Of a stretch of 64,000 nucleotides of DNA, positions 25,275 through 33,402 are shown piece after piece. The position numbers and the translations under genes were made by a program. This stretch comes from Reyranella sp. GTDB lineage: Bacteria; Pseudomonadota; Alphaproteobacteria; Reyranellales; Reyranellaceae. Under the pieces are notes generated by a model. That model was not told the origin of the DNA. It saw only the letters and a list, made by a program, of their open reading frames with translations, and did no database searches. The stretch's first letter is position 1. Each line of letters starts with the position of its first letter. The stretch covers positions 19,592-83,591 of the forward strand of contig JAUXWB010000156.1 in the NCBI GenBank assembly GCA_030684475.1, written 5' to 3'.

Positions 25275-26294
25275 ATGGCTGCTCGACGCGCCCTCATCAC
25301 CGGCATCACCGGGATGGTCGGCTCTCACCTGGCTGAATATCTCCTGGAATGCACAGATTGGGACATTGTCGGCATGTGTCGCTGGCGCAGTGCCCTCGAC
25401 AATCTATCGGGCATCATTGGGCGCATAAACTCGGGCGATCGCGTCTCTCTGTTGTATGGCGACTTGCGTGATACGATCTCGATCCAGAACGTCGTTGCCA
25501 AATCGAAGCCGGACTACGTCTTTCATCTCGCCGCCCAGAGCTTTCCCCGTACCAGCTTCGATTCTCCACTCGACACGATGGATACCAACATCCAGGGGAC
25601 GGTTCGCGTTCTCGATGCGCTTCGCGAGCATGCGCCACGAGCCGTCATCCACGTCTGTGCCTCCTCGGAGGTCTTCGGCCGCGTGCCCAGGGAAAAACTG
25701 CCCATCAACGAAGAGTGCGCGTTTCATCCCGCCTCGCCCTACGCCATTTCCAAGGTCGGAACGGACCTGGTCGGACGCTTCTATGCCGAAGCATACGGCA
25801 TGACCGTCATGACCACCCGCATGTTCACCCATACCGGACCGCGGCGCGGAGACGTCTTCGCCGAATCGACCTTCGCCAAACAGATCGCCATGATCGAGGG
25901 TTCACTGATTCCTGCCGTCGTGAAGGTCGGCAATCTCCAATCGCTTCGCACAATTGCCGATGTGCGGGATGCCGTGCGAGCCTACTTCATGCTGGTGACA
26001 GTCAAGCCGACAGCCGGCGCCTACTACAACATCGGCGGCAGCCATACGTGTACGATCAAGGACGTACTTGATTCGCTGATATCGTTCTCACCTCGCAAGG
26101 GAGAGATCCGGATCGAGGTCGATCCCGACCGGCTACGGCCGATCGACGCCGACCTGCAGGTGCCCGACACCTCCAAATTCCGGGCACACACGGGATGGAC
26201 ACCGGAAATACCCTATGAGAAGACCCTGCACGACTTGCTGGAATACTGGCGGTATCGCGTTTCAACCGAAGGCAACCGATTTCTCGCGCGCTGA
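25275..26294 (+). CDS. GDP-mannose 4,6-dehydratase-like NAD(P)-dependent sugar-nucleotide dehydratase
   Basis: The 339-residue extended-SDR enzyme has GITGMVGSH (10-18), CASSEVFG with catalytic Ser/Glu near 130-132, and intact Tyr156/Lys160 (SPYAISK). The HLAAQSFPRTSFDSP and RMFTHTGPRRGDVF segments are typical of GDP-mannose and GDP-heptose 4,6-dehydratases. It would form a 4-keto-6-deoxy sugar nucleotide. The HddA-like kinase gene follows after 41 bp, and the HddC-GmhB fusion is in the cluster. GDP-D-glycero-alpha-D-manno-heptose is therefore the most likely substrate, as for the 6-deoxyheptose enzymes of Campylobacter and Yersinia; GDP-mannose cannot be excluded. Confidence 0.88.
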   Translation: MAARRALITGITGMVGSHLAEYLLECTDWDIVGMCRWRSALDNLSGIIGRINSGDRVSLLYGDLRDTISIQNVVAKSKPDYVFHLAAQSFPRTSFDSPLDTMDTNIQGTVRVLDALREHAPRAVIHVCASSEVFGRVPREKLPINEECAFHPASPYAISKVGTDLVGRFYAEAYGMTVMTTRMFTHTGPRRGDVFAESTFAKQIAMIEGSLIPAVVKVGNLQSLRTIADVRDAVRAYFMLVTVKPTAGAYYNIGGSHTCTIKDVLDSLISFSPRKGEIRIEVDPDRLRPIDADLQVPDTSKFRAHTGWTPEIPYEKTLHDLLEYWRYRVSTEGNRFLAR

Positions 26295-26335
26295 CAGGCG
26301 ACCCTCCATCGCCCCAAGAGGTTGATCTCCTTCTG

Positions 26336-27331
26336 ATGAAAATGGCCATCTCGCGCACCCCGTACAGGGTCTCGTTCTTCGGCGGCGGTACCGATTATCC
26401 GGCTTGGTACCTCAAGCATGGCGGCGCCGTTCTTTCGATTGCAATCAACAAGTACTGCTACATCAGCGGCCGGCACCTGCCGCCTTTCTTTGGCATTCGC
26501 CACCGCATCGTCTGGTCCCACATCGAGACGGTGGGCGCCATTTCAGAGATCTTGCACCCCGCCGTCCGCGTGGGCCTTCTTGCGCTGGGCTTTGACGACG
26601 AGGAGGGAGTGGAACTGCATCATCAGGGTGATCTGCCGGCACGCTCCGGAATCGGCTCGAGTTCGGCCTTCGCCGTCGGCCTGATCAACGTATTGAACGC
26701 GATGCGTGGCAAAAGCCTTTCACCGCATGCGCTCGCATCGACGGCGATCGATCTCGAGCAGAATAAGCTCAAGGAAAGCGTCGGCTGTCAGGACCAGATC
26801 GCCAGTGCGTTCGGCGGGTTGAACGTCATCAATTTCGGACGCGACGGCGCCTTCTCCGTTATGCCAGTCAATCTCGGCGATTCTCGTCAAAGGGAATTCG
26901 AGAGATGGCTGATGCTCTTCTATACCGGCAGCAGCCGCCTATCATCGGATTTTGCCAAGAACCTCATTGCGAACCTCGACACCAATGCGAGACATCTGCA
27001 CTTGATGCAGCAAATGGTCCCGAAAGCCGTAGAGATGCTTCGTGAAGGGAAGCTGGTGGATTTCGGCCGCCTCCTGCACGAGAGCTGGACATTGAAGCGG
27101 GGTTTGGCGAACGGCACCAGTTCACCCGCGATCGACCGGCACTACGATGATGCCATGCGCGCCGGCGCGCTCGGCGGTAAATTGCTCGGTGCCGGTGGCA
27201 CGGGATTCATGGCGTTCGTCGTGCCCCCCGAATGCCAGCAGAGGGTTCGCGAGGCTCTGTCTCAGCTCATCAGCGTCCCTGTTGCGATCGATTATTCCGG
27301 CTCGACGATCATCTACAGAACGGACGAATAG
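26336..27331 (+). CDS. hddA: GHMP-family sugar kinase, probable D-glycero-alpha-D-manno-heptose 7-phosphate kinase
   Basis: The product is 331 residues. GHMP kinase motifs are present in order: N-terminal RTPYRVSFFGGGTDYPAWY (7-25), the phosphate-binding loop LPARSGIGSSSAFAVGL (100-116), and C-terminal LGGKLLGAGGTGFMAFV. The FFGGGTDYP signature and the length fit HddA, which phosphorylates D-glycero-D-manno-heptose 7-phosphate at C1. Its product is the substrate of the GmhB half of the fusion at 11462. The upstream isomerase GmhA is not in the window. An ATG six bases later (MAISRT) is equally possible. It is followed one base after its stop by a GTG-initiated NUDIX gene. Confidence 0.82.
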   Translation: MKMAISRTPYRVSFFGGGTDYPAWYLKHGGAVLSIAINKYCYISGRHLPPFFGIRHRIVWSHIETVGAISEILHPAVRVGLLALGFDDEEGVELHHQGDLPARSGIGSSSAFAVGLINVLNAMRGKSLSPHALASTAIDLEQNKLKESVGCQDQIASAFGGLNVINFGRDGAFSVMPVNLGDSRQREFERWLMLFYTGSSRLSSDFAKNLIANLDTNARHLHLMQQMVPKAVEMLREGKLVDFGRLLHESWTLKRGLANGTSSPAIDRHYDDAMRAGALGGKLLGAGGTGFMAFVVPPECQQRVREALSQLISVPVAIDYSGSTIIYRTDE

Positions 27332-27332
27332 C

Positions 27333-27920
27333 GTGGGCCGCCAACCCATAAGATATCGCGTGGCCTTCTCGACTCCCTGGTTTGAGATCGAGGAATCGAT
27401 TTCGGACGGTGCCTCCGAAATGCAGCCATACTACCGCATGACGGCATCTGACGGCATCATCTGCCTGCCTTTGACGCCCGAAGGCCAATTTCTGATGATC
27501 AGACAATATCGGCCGAGCCTTGATGCCGAAACTCTGGAAATCCCTGCCGGCGCAATGGATGGGGGCGAGTCTCCGTATTCGGCTGCCCACCGCGAGGTCC
27601 TGGAGGAAACGGGATACAAGTGTGGTCTGATGTGCCCTCTTGGATCGGGCCGCCTCTATCTCAATCGCTGCACGCAGCGTGAGCACCTATTTCTTGGTAT
27701 CGACGCGGTTGCCGTCGCCGGTGCATCCGTTGAGGCCGGCATCGCCCCGATCCTCGTTTCGCGCGCCAGCTTTCACGAGATGGTGTTGCGCGATGAAATG
27801 GAGCAAACGGCAGTTCTGTCTTTGATCGGTCTCGCATCTGCCAAGCTTGGCATCGATCTGATCAGGGACCCCATCGAGGATATCCGTCGACGCGTCCAAG
27901 AACACGTCTTCAGGGAGTAA
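27333..27920 (+). CDS. NUDIX hydrolase (nucleoside-diphosphate-sugar / ADP-ribose pyrophosphatase type)
   Basis: The product is about 195 residues with a perfect Nudix box: GAMDGGESPYSAAHREVLEE followed by TGY matches Gx5Ex7REUxEExGU. PYYRMTASDGIICLPLTPEG and IRQYRPSLDAETLEIPAGA match the sugar-nucleotide subgroup. I propose a GTG start at 27333, one base after the kinase stop. An earlier ATG would lie inside the kinase gene, and later Met codons would remove conserved residues. It would hydrolyse a nucleotide sugar or ADP-ribose. Among nucleotide-heptose genes it may clear a dead-end intermediate (inference). Its stop overlaps the first base of the next gene. Confidence 0.82.
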   Translation: MGRQPIRYRVAFSTPWFEIEESISDGASEMQPYYRMTASDGIICLPLTPEGQFLMIRQYRPSLDAETLEIPAGAMDGGESPYSAAHREVLEETGYKCGLMCPLGSGRLYLNRCTQREHLFLGIDAVAVAGASVEAGIAPILVSRASFHEMVLRDEMEQTAVLSLIGLASAKLGIDLIRDPIEDIRRRVQEHVFRE

Positions 27921-28435
27921 TGGAGATGGAAGTGTTCCCGACCAAACTCGAGTCGGTTCTCTTGATCCGGCCGCCTACAGTATTCGAAGATTTTCGAGGC
28001 CACTATATCGAGACCTACAACCGGGACGTCTATTTCAAGTCCGGTATCCCGATAGAATTCATTCAGGATGACATCTCGATATCTCACCGGCACGTGCTGC
28101 GCGGCATCCATGGAGACACCAAGACGTGGAAGCTGATTTCATGCCTGCAAGGCAGCTTCTACTTTGTTGTCATCAACAACAATCCGACATCGTCACAGTA
28201 CAGGCAATGGGCGTCCTTCACCCTGTCGGACACAAACCACCTGCAGGTCCTCGTCCCGCCGCATTTCGGGAACGGACACCTGGTCATGAGCGATCAGGCC
28301 ATTTTTCACTACAAGCAGAGCACCGACTACGATCGGGCAGGCCAGTTCACGTTGCGTTGGAACGATCCAAAGCTCAAGATTTGGTGGCCCGTCAGCAATC
28401 CGATCGTGTCCGAGCGCGATCAGGGAGAGGATTGA
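27920..28435 (+). CDS. RmlC-like cupin sugar-nucleotide 3,5-epimerase
   Basis: The 171-residue single-domain cupin of the dTDP-4-dehydrorhamnose 3,5-epimerase family has VFEDFRGHYIETYN, SISHRHVLRGIHGD (active-site His and Arg), LQVLVPPHFGNGHLV and FHYKQSTDYD, with the conserved Tyr. The reaction is epimerisation next to a 4-keto group, so it fits after the GDP-sugar 4,6-dehydratase encoded upstream, as DmhB/MlghB enzymes do in 6-deoxyheptose pathways. ATG 27926 has a better spaced AGGGAG site than ATG 27920, so the protein may be two residues shorter. It is the last gene of the rightward run 25275-28435. Confidence 0.85.
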   Translation: MEMEVFPTKLESVLLIRPPTVFEDFRGHYIETYNRDVYFKSGIPIEFIQDDISISHRHVLRGIHGDTKTWKLISCLQGSFYFVVINNNPTSSQYRQWASFTLSDTNHLQVLVPPHFGNGHLVMSDQAIFHYKQSTDYDRAGQFTLRWNDPKLKIWWPVSNPIVSERDQGED

Positions 28436-28445
28436 CGCAGCTGCA

Positions 28446-28470
28446 CCCTGTCGCGCGTTCAGCGACAGGG
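28446..28470. terminator. Hairpin between convergent genes
   Basis: CCCTGTCGC and GCGACAGGG form a perfect 9-bp stem around a 7-nt loop (GCGTTCA), 10 bp after the epimerase stop and 59 bp before the stop of the convergent epimerase-family gene. There is no T-tract, so termination strength is uncertain. The symmetric position suggests a bidirectional terminator. Confidence 0.5.
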
Positions 28471-28529
28471 GACGACGGGAGGTGGCGTACCTCTCGGTCG
28501 CCGGCGTGACCCGCTGGAGACGGATCGGA

Positions 28530-29687
28530 CTACGTTGAAGACTCGGCCATAAACCGATCGAGTTCATCTATCGCGCAAATGATGTGGTAGAAGCTGCTCG
28601 CTGGCATCACGTCGGTGCTTGGCATCCCATTGTGGTCCAGCCGATCGATCCAGCCGCCCAATGGTTCAGCAGTCAGGAAGTGCTTGCTGAGCAAATTGGC
28701 CAAAGTCGCCGCTTTGAGACTTGTGCTGCCCCGCCCTTGCCTGGCTTCTGCAAGATTTGCCTTGATCGCCTCCGCTACCGGCCAAAGCCGACGCGAAAGC
28801 GTCCGATGGGAACCGTCGGCCAACACCTCATCGACGACCAGACCGGCGCTGTCTTGACCATAGGTATCAGCATGTGCGTAGAGGGAATTTACATAAGGTT
28901 GAACAGAACGCCCGGACTTGCACTCGAAGCGCCGGAGCAACCAGATCCATTCATAGTGATGCCCCGGCTCTACGACATTTCCGGCCGCGCCCCCAGCAGG
29001 TCGCAAATCGGCATCGAAATATTCCCCTAGGACGCCCGGATCAGGGCGAAAGAAACGATTGGCGAAAAGATCAAATAGGTTTGCGGCCTTCGTCAGGTAA
29101 GTCCGGTCGGCAGAACTCGACCACAGTGCGAGCAGCGCCTCAAACAGATGCATGTGAGGATTCTGCCGGCGAAACGCGTTCCCCGTTGGCAACGCTTCGA
29201 CGTAGCCGCCGCCGGGTGCCTTAAGACTTACTTCCATGAAAGCCAGGGTTTCGTCGGCGAGCGCCAATGCTGTGCGCTTCCCTGTTGCCTGCACATAGGA
29301 AGCTATTGAAAGCAGGGCGAACGCGTGGGCGTAGAGGTCGCGCTGGGGGTCGGCGATCGCCCCGTCACGATGGATCGAATAGATCCAGCCGCCATATCCA
29401 TCTCGCATATGGAAGTCACGCAACATGGACGAATAGGCAAGTTCGACAAGTGCGAGCGCATCAGGATACCAGTTCTTTCGGTACGCAAGTGCATAGACAT
29501 AGATTTGACGGGCCTGAACCATGAGACGCAACGGCGCGTCAGGCATGCGCTCTCCCTTCAGCGACAGGCGTTCCTCGAATCGCCCATGCTCGCCATCGAA
29601 GCCCGACGTCGCCCAGAATGGCAGGGCGTGACGAACGACCCAGTCTCGAAGGGAGGTGGTGGAAGAGGCCAGCAACTCGGCGACCAA
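28530..29687 (-). CDS. N-acylglucosamine 2-epimerase / AGE-family sugar isomerase
   Basis: The 385-residue (alpha/alpha)6-barrel protein has AGE-family motifs: LMVQARQIYVYALAY, RDLYAHAFALLSIASY, NPHMHLFEALLAL and the hallmark EPGHHYEWIWLLRR with paired catalytic-type His residues. The family interconverts aldoses and ketoses or C2 epimers (GlcNAc/ManNAc, glucose/mannose, cellobiose). In this cluster it may supply a mannose- or heptose-type precursor, but the substrate cannot be predicted from motifs. It lies 26 bp downstream of a methyltransferase gene on the same strand, so the genes from 31966 to 28530 probably form one leftward operon. Confidence 0.85.
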   Translation of the reverse strand: MVAELLASSTTSLRDWVVRHALPFWATSGFDGEHGRFEERLSLKGERMPDAPLRLMVQARQIYVYALAYRKNWYPDALALVELAYSSMLRDFHMRDGYGGWIYSIHRDGAIADPQRDLYAHAFALLSIASYVQATGKRTALALADETLAFMEVSLKAPGGGYVEALPTGNAFRRQNPHMHLFEALLALWSSSADRTYLTKAANLFDLFANRFFRPDPGVLGEYFDADLRPAGGAAGNVVEPGHHYEWIWLLRRFECKSGRSVQPYVNSLYAHADTYGQDSAGLVVDEVLADGSHRTLSRRLWPVAEAIKANLAEARQGRGSTSLKAATLANLLSKHFLTAEPLGGWIDRLDHNGMPSTDVMPASSFYHIICAIDELDRFMAESST

Positions 29688-29713
29688 TGTCGAATTTCCT
29701 CTCGTCGGCAGCG

Positions 29714-30892
29714 TTAGGTGCTGATCCTCAGAAATGCCGAGTCGACGCTTCCGGTGCTCGGCGTTTCATGGGCGGCATTGCGAATCAACAGCCAACGCGG
29801 TGCAGCCGAGCCATGCGTCGTCAATGTAAGTCGCTGCGCTGTCGGACGCGCGTCGAGAGTGATCTCGCGACCAAGGAAATCGTTCTTGTCGTCACCCGTC
29901 AGGACAAGCCCGACCGCTCCGGACGACAGTCTTACCTCCAAGTCGGCTGCCCATCTGCGATTGGCCGCCGACGACACGCCGAGATTCCGCACCGCGTCGC
30001 CGATATCCAGGGCACAGGCGTAGTCCCAGATACGAGGCGAACACTGGAAGGCAACTCCTGACGGCTGCCGCGCCGCAGCACCATGGATCGATTCTATCGG
30101 AGCATCCAGGGCACTGACCGTGCGCATGAGCCGCGCGATTTCTGCCGATGACAGGGTATCGTCGACCGGACGATCGACGCGAAGGTCGACCCAGCCATAC
30201 TGGCCGCCGCCAAAGCTGAAGTCGAGAATGGTTGTGGTCGACGCCGGGAAGAGACGGCTCTTGATTCGCTCCACGTCATACCATTCAGCCCATGGCGTAC
30301 GCTCGCCATCGGTTACCTTGCCCCATTCGGTGAAGGGAAGCTTACCTTGCCTTACCCAACGGTCGAACGAGTAGAAGAGCTCGATCCAGCGTCCTTCCGC
30401 TTTCAGCCGATGTAGCAGAATCTGGGCTTCTGCCCGGGCGATATCGAATGGGGCATGATGCAGGGAGCCGTTGGCCCAGACGACATCGAATTCACCTTCC
30501 AGTTTTTCGAGCGAGGCAGGATGCTCAATCCACAGATACTCCGCCTGCGCCGATAGTCCCTGCAATTCGACAAGCCTGCGCACAGCCTCCAGATTGTCTT
30601 TGACGATATCGGCGAACAGCCACTTGGCGCCGTTCTTCATGAAGTAGATGCCGTCGAAGCCCAGACCCGAGCCGACCTCCACGATCCGGCGGCCGGCAAA
30701 AGCTTCACGATACAGCACCTGATACCAGCCGCGATGATCAGGCACGCTTCCCGCTTCATTCATGCGTTGCCATTGCGCAAGCAATTCTTGGTCGGAGAGC
30801 TTGAGCAAATCGGTCGAGTAGCTACGTCCCAGCGTATCGCCGCCGGCTGGCACCTCCCGCCATTTCTCACGAGATACATCAAGAAATTCCAT
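29714..30892 (-). CDS. SAM-dependent methyltransferase with extra C-terminal beta-rich domain
   Basis: The product is 392 residues. The methyltransferase core spans about residues 50-230, with motif I RIVEVGSGLGFDGIYFMKNG and the post-II segment FDVVWANGSLHHAPFDIA. Residues about 250-392 are rich in beta-forming stretches (AADLEVRLSSGAVGLVLTGD; ITLDARPTAQRLTLTTHG) and resemble a beta-sandwich that could bind glycan. I do not recognise this module. The gene lies between the AGE-family gene and a FkbM methyltransferase on the same strand. Its acceptor, possibly a polymer rather than a nucleotide sugar, is inferred from the added domain. Confidence 0.78.
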   Translation of the reverse strand: MEFLDVSREKWREVPAGGDTLGRSYSTDLLKLSDQELLAQWQRMNEAGSVPDHRGWYQVLYREAFAGRRIVEVGSGLGFDGIYFMKNGAKWLFADIVKDNLEAVRRLVELQGLSAQAEYLWIEHPASLEKLEGEFDVVWANGSLHHAPFDIARAEAQILLHRLKAEGRWIELFYSFDRWVRQGKLPFTEWGKVTDGERTPWAEWYDVERIKSRLFPASTTTILDFSFGGGQYGWVDLRVDRPVDDTLSSAEIARLMRTVSALDAPIESIHGAAARQPSGVAFQCSPRIWDYACALDIGDAVRNLGVSSAANRRWAADLEVRLSSGAVGLVLTGDDKNDFLGREITLDARPTAQRLTLTTHGSAAPRWLLIRNAAHETPSTGSVDSAFLRIST

Positions 30893-30922
30893 TGTCCTCG
30901 CCTGCCTGACCGGTGTCCGCCA

Positions 30923-31966
30923 TTATGCTTTCAGCACATCTTTCACCCATTCCCCAGCCGCGACAACGATGTTCGCCGAGAGTGGCTCACCTTCAACCCA
31001 TCGGCGGGCCAGGCCGGTTGTTTGTGATAAGATTAGAATCTCATATCTGAATTCTCCCCGCAGCGTCTCAAGCAACGCCGCCTCGCTGCTCCCCTGCGCC
31101 CGCAAGGCGCCGTCGCTCATCTCCATCATCAACACCGGCCGCATGTTCGTCAGCACGTGGCGCGCACCGGCAATCACGTTGGCCTCGCCACCCTCGACGT
31201 CGATCTTGACGACGTCGATACGCTGCAGGCCGAGGCGGGCCACCACGGCGTCGAGCGTTTCCAGCGGCACGCGCTCGACGCGGGCAGGCACCACGTCGTC
31301 GTGGGCGAAGCTGCCCAGCGTGTTGTGCCCGGTGTGCACGCCGTGGGCGAGACGGAGGTCAGCGTGCCCCGCGGCCGCACCGAGGGCGGCCGGCACGATC
31401 GCCACGTTGGCAATGCCGTTGCGCGCCAGGTTGCGCTCGAGGTGGGCGCGCTCGCGCGAGCTGGGTTCGACCGAGACCACCCGCCCCTCCGGCCCGACCC
31501 GGCGCGCCGCGAACAGCGTGTAGTAGCCGTCGTTGGCGCCGACATCGACGAACACCATGCCGGGCTTCAGCAGGCCGTCGAGGAAGTTGAATTCGTTGGG
31601 CTCGAACGAGCCGCAGACATAGAGGCAGAGGCTGTTGTCGTTGCCCAGGGTCACGTCGACCGTCGTGCCGGCGAGCCATTTGACAGTGAGCGGCACCTCG
31701 AGATCGTTGTCGCGCGCAGTCTCCCACAGGGCGCCGCGCCGGCACGCCAGCCACTGCCGCCGATCGTAGAATTCCTCGGCGAAGGCCCAGCCCGGCCGCG
31801 GGCCGAGCTTCGGCGCGGCGGGCGTCCACCAGGCGGCGTACGCGGCGCCGATTTTGGGCGCACGCACGAGCAGCCAACGGCCGAAATTATCCAGATGGTA
31901 GCCCGCGCCCGAGCAAATCCACGCCCATGCACTGGCGGCGCTGATCGGACGGCGAGCGACAGTCAT
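30923..31966 (-). CDS. FkbM-family SAM-dependent methyltransferase
   Basis: The product is about 347 residues. A basic, Trp-rich N-terminal region of about 130 residues precedes the FkbM core. Motif I is MVFVDVGANDGYYTLFAARR, followed by VVSVEPSSRERAHLERNL, ETLDAVVARLGLQRIDVVKI and the FkbM signature DVEGGEANVIAGA. Enzymes of this family O-methylate sugars or polyketides. The start at 31966 is preferred; ATG 32014 adds 16 residues without support. It is the first gene of a leftward group and diverges from surA across a structured 173-bp region. It marks the right boundary of the glycan cluster. Confidence 0.85.
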   Translation of the reverse strand: MTVARRPISAASAWAWICSGAGYHLDNFGRWLLVRAPKIGAAYAAWWTPAAPKLGPRPGWAFAEEFYDRRQWLACRRGALWETARDNDLEVPLTVKWLAGTTVDVTLGNDNSLCLYVCGSFEPNEFNFLDGLLKPGMVFVDVGANDGYYTLFAARRVGPEGRVVSVEPSSRERAHLERNLARNGIANVAIVPAALGAAAGHADLRLAHGVHTGHNTLGSFAHDDVVPARVERVPLETLDAVVARLGLQRIDVVKIDVEGGEANVIAGARHVLTNMRPVLMMEMSDGALRAQGSSEAALLETLRGEFRYEILILSQTTGLARRWVEGEPLSANIVVAAGEWVKDVLKA

Positions 31967-32045
31967 GCGGAAGTTCGGGGCCCTCGGAATGCGGTGTCCG
32001 GCTAACGTACCCACCGGCGAGCGTCAAGCATGCCCGCAAGTTGCC

Positions 32046-32099
32046 ATAGTCGGCCGATATGCCGCGCCCGCCCGTTGCGGCATTGTCGCAACCGACTAT
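32046..32099. repeat. Nested inverted repeats in the fkbM-like/surA divergent region
   Basis: Outer arms ATAGTCGG (32046-32053) and CCGACTAT (32092-32099) enclose inner arms ATGCCGC (32059-32065) and GCGGCAT (32077-32083). The element overlaps the -35 and -10 region proposed for surA, so it could be an operator or a DNA structure affecting transcription in both directions. Confidence 0.4.
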
Positions 32100-32102
32100 A
32101 AG
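32075..32102 (+). promoter_or_regulatory. Probable surA promoter
   Basis: TTGCGG (32075-32080), a 16-bp spacer and TATAAG (32097-32102) lie 38 bp ahead of the surA ATG. The match is moderate, and the position fits the first gene of the surA-pdxA-rsmA run. Confidence 0.45.
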
Positions 32103-32139
32103 AATACAGTACGAGGCTCTCCTGCCCATCATCGGTCAA

Positions 32140-33402
32140 ATGCCCGCGTCGTTCCTCTACGCCCTTTGCGCCATCCTCCTGGTCCTGTCTCCCGCCCTCG
32201 CGTCGGCGCAGGGTCTGCGCGTGGTCGCACGGGTGAACGACGACGTCATCACCGACTTCGACCTCACCCAGCGCATCCAGTTCGCGATCAAGACCACCGG
32301 CCTGCAGGACAGTCCCGATCTGCGCCAGCGGATGGCGGCCCAGGTCATGCGCCAGATGATCGACGAGCGGCTGCAGATCCAGAACGCCAAGCGGCTGGGT
32401 GTGCCCGCCTCCGAGGCGGAGGTCCAGCAGCGCCTGAGCGAGATCGAGCGCGGCGCCGGCATGAGCCAGGGCCAATTCAGGCTCTTCCTGCAGAGCATCG
32501 GCGTGCCCTACGACAACATCGCCCAGCAGTTCGAGGCGCAGATCGCCTGGGGAAAAATCGTGCGGCGCAGGGTGCGGCCGCAGGTCGACGTCTCCGAAAC
32601 CGAAATCGACGATGCGATGACCCGGCTGCGGGCAAACCTGGGCAAGACCGAATCCCGCGTGGCGGAGATCTTCGTGCCGGTCGACCGGACCGACGGCGTC
32701 GACGAGGCCAAGCGCAGCGCCGACCGCATCCTCGATCAGCTGAAGCGCGGCGCGCCCTTCGCGGCGGTCGCCCAGCAGTTCTCGCAGGGCACCTCGTCGC
32801 AGACCGGCGGCGACCTCGGTTGGGTGCTGCCGGGATCGCTCGATCCGGCCCTCGACGCGGCCCTCGACAAGCTCCAGCCCCGGCAATATTCCGATCCTGT
32901 CCGCAGCGCTGCCGGATGGCATATTCTCTACGTCGTCGAGCGCCGCCAGTTCGCGGCGACGCGGCCCGACGACGTCCGGCTGAACCTGACGCAATTGACC
33001 CTGTCGTTGCCCATCAACGCCTCGGCCGAGGAAACCAACCGCGCATCCGCCGATGCGCAGAAGGCGATGTCGGCGGTGCGCCAGTGCAGCGACCTGCATG
33101 CCCAGGCCCGGCAACTCAAGGGCGCCACCTCCGGCGACCTGCAGGGCGTGCGCATCGGCGATCTGGCGGCCAACCGCCAGATGTACGAGGAGATTCCCCG
33201 CCTGCAGGTCGGCGGGACCGCCGGCCCCTTCCGGGTCGCCGAAGGCATGCAGATCGTCGCCCTGTGCAGCCGGGCCGGCGGCGACGGGCTGCCAACCCGC
33301 GACGCGGTCTCGCAGCAGATCCTGCTCCAGAAGCTGGAGGCGGCCAGCCGCCGCTACATGCGCGACCTGCGGCGCACGGCGACCGTCGACGTCAAGCCGT
33401 GA
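32140..33402 (+). CDS. surA: Periplasmic chaperone / peptidyl-prolyl isomerase SurA
   Basis: The product is 420 residues. A Sec signal peptide (about residues 1-24, hydrophobic FLYALCAILLVLSPALA, cleavage near ASA-QG) targets it to the periplasm. A SurA N-terminal domain follows (VVARVNDDVITDFDLTQRIQ), then a parvulin domain (ESRVAEIFVPVD ... TGGDLGWVLPGSLD ... GWHILYVVERR) and a second degenerate one. It assists outer-membrane protein folding, including the LPS transporter LptD. ATG 32140 was chosen because the signal peptide starts there. Its stop overlaps the GTG of pdxA by 4 bp. In many alphaproteobacteria lptD is directly upstream; here a glycan methyltransferase gene is. Confidence 0.9.
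   Translation: MPASFLYALCAILLVLSPALASAQGLRVVARVNDDVITDFDLTQRIQFAIKTTGLQDSPDLRQRMAAQVMRQMIDERLQIQNAKRLGVPASEAEVQQRLSEIERGAGMSQGQFRLFLQSIGVPYDNIAQQFEAQIAWGKIVRRRVRPQVDVSETEIDDAMTRLRANLGKTESRVAEIFVPVDRTDGVDEAKRSADRILDQLKRGAPFAAVAQQFSQGTSSQTGGDLGWVLPGSLDPALDAALDKLQPRQYSDPVRSAAGWHILYVVERRQFAATRPDDVRLNLTQLTLSLPINASAEETNRASADAQKAMSAVRQCSDLHAQARQLKGATSGDLQGVRIGDLAANRQMYEEIPRLQVGGTAGPFRVAEGMQIVALCSRAGGDGLPTRDAVSQQILLQKLEAASRRYMRDLRRTATVDVKP

Noticed and set aside
31965-33398. A long upstream reading joined to pdxA
   Set aside because: It overlaps surA in another frame; the GTG at 33399 overlaps the surA stop, and the PdxA fold begins there.
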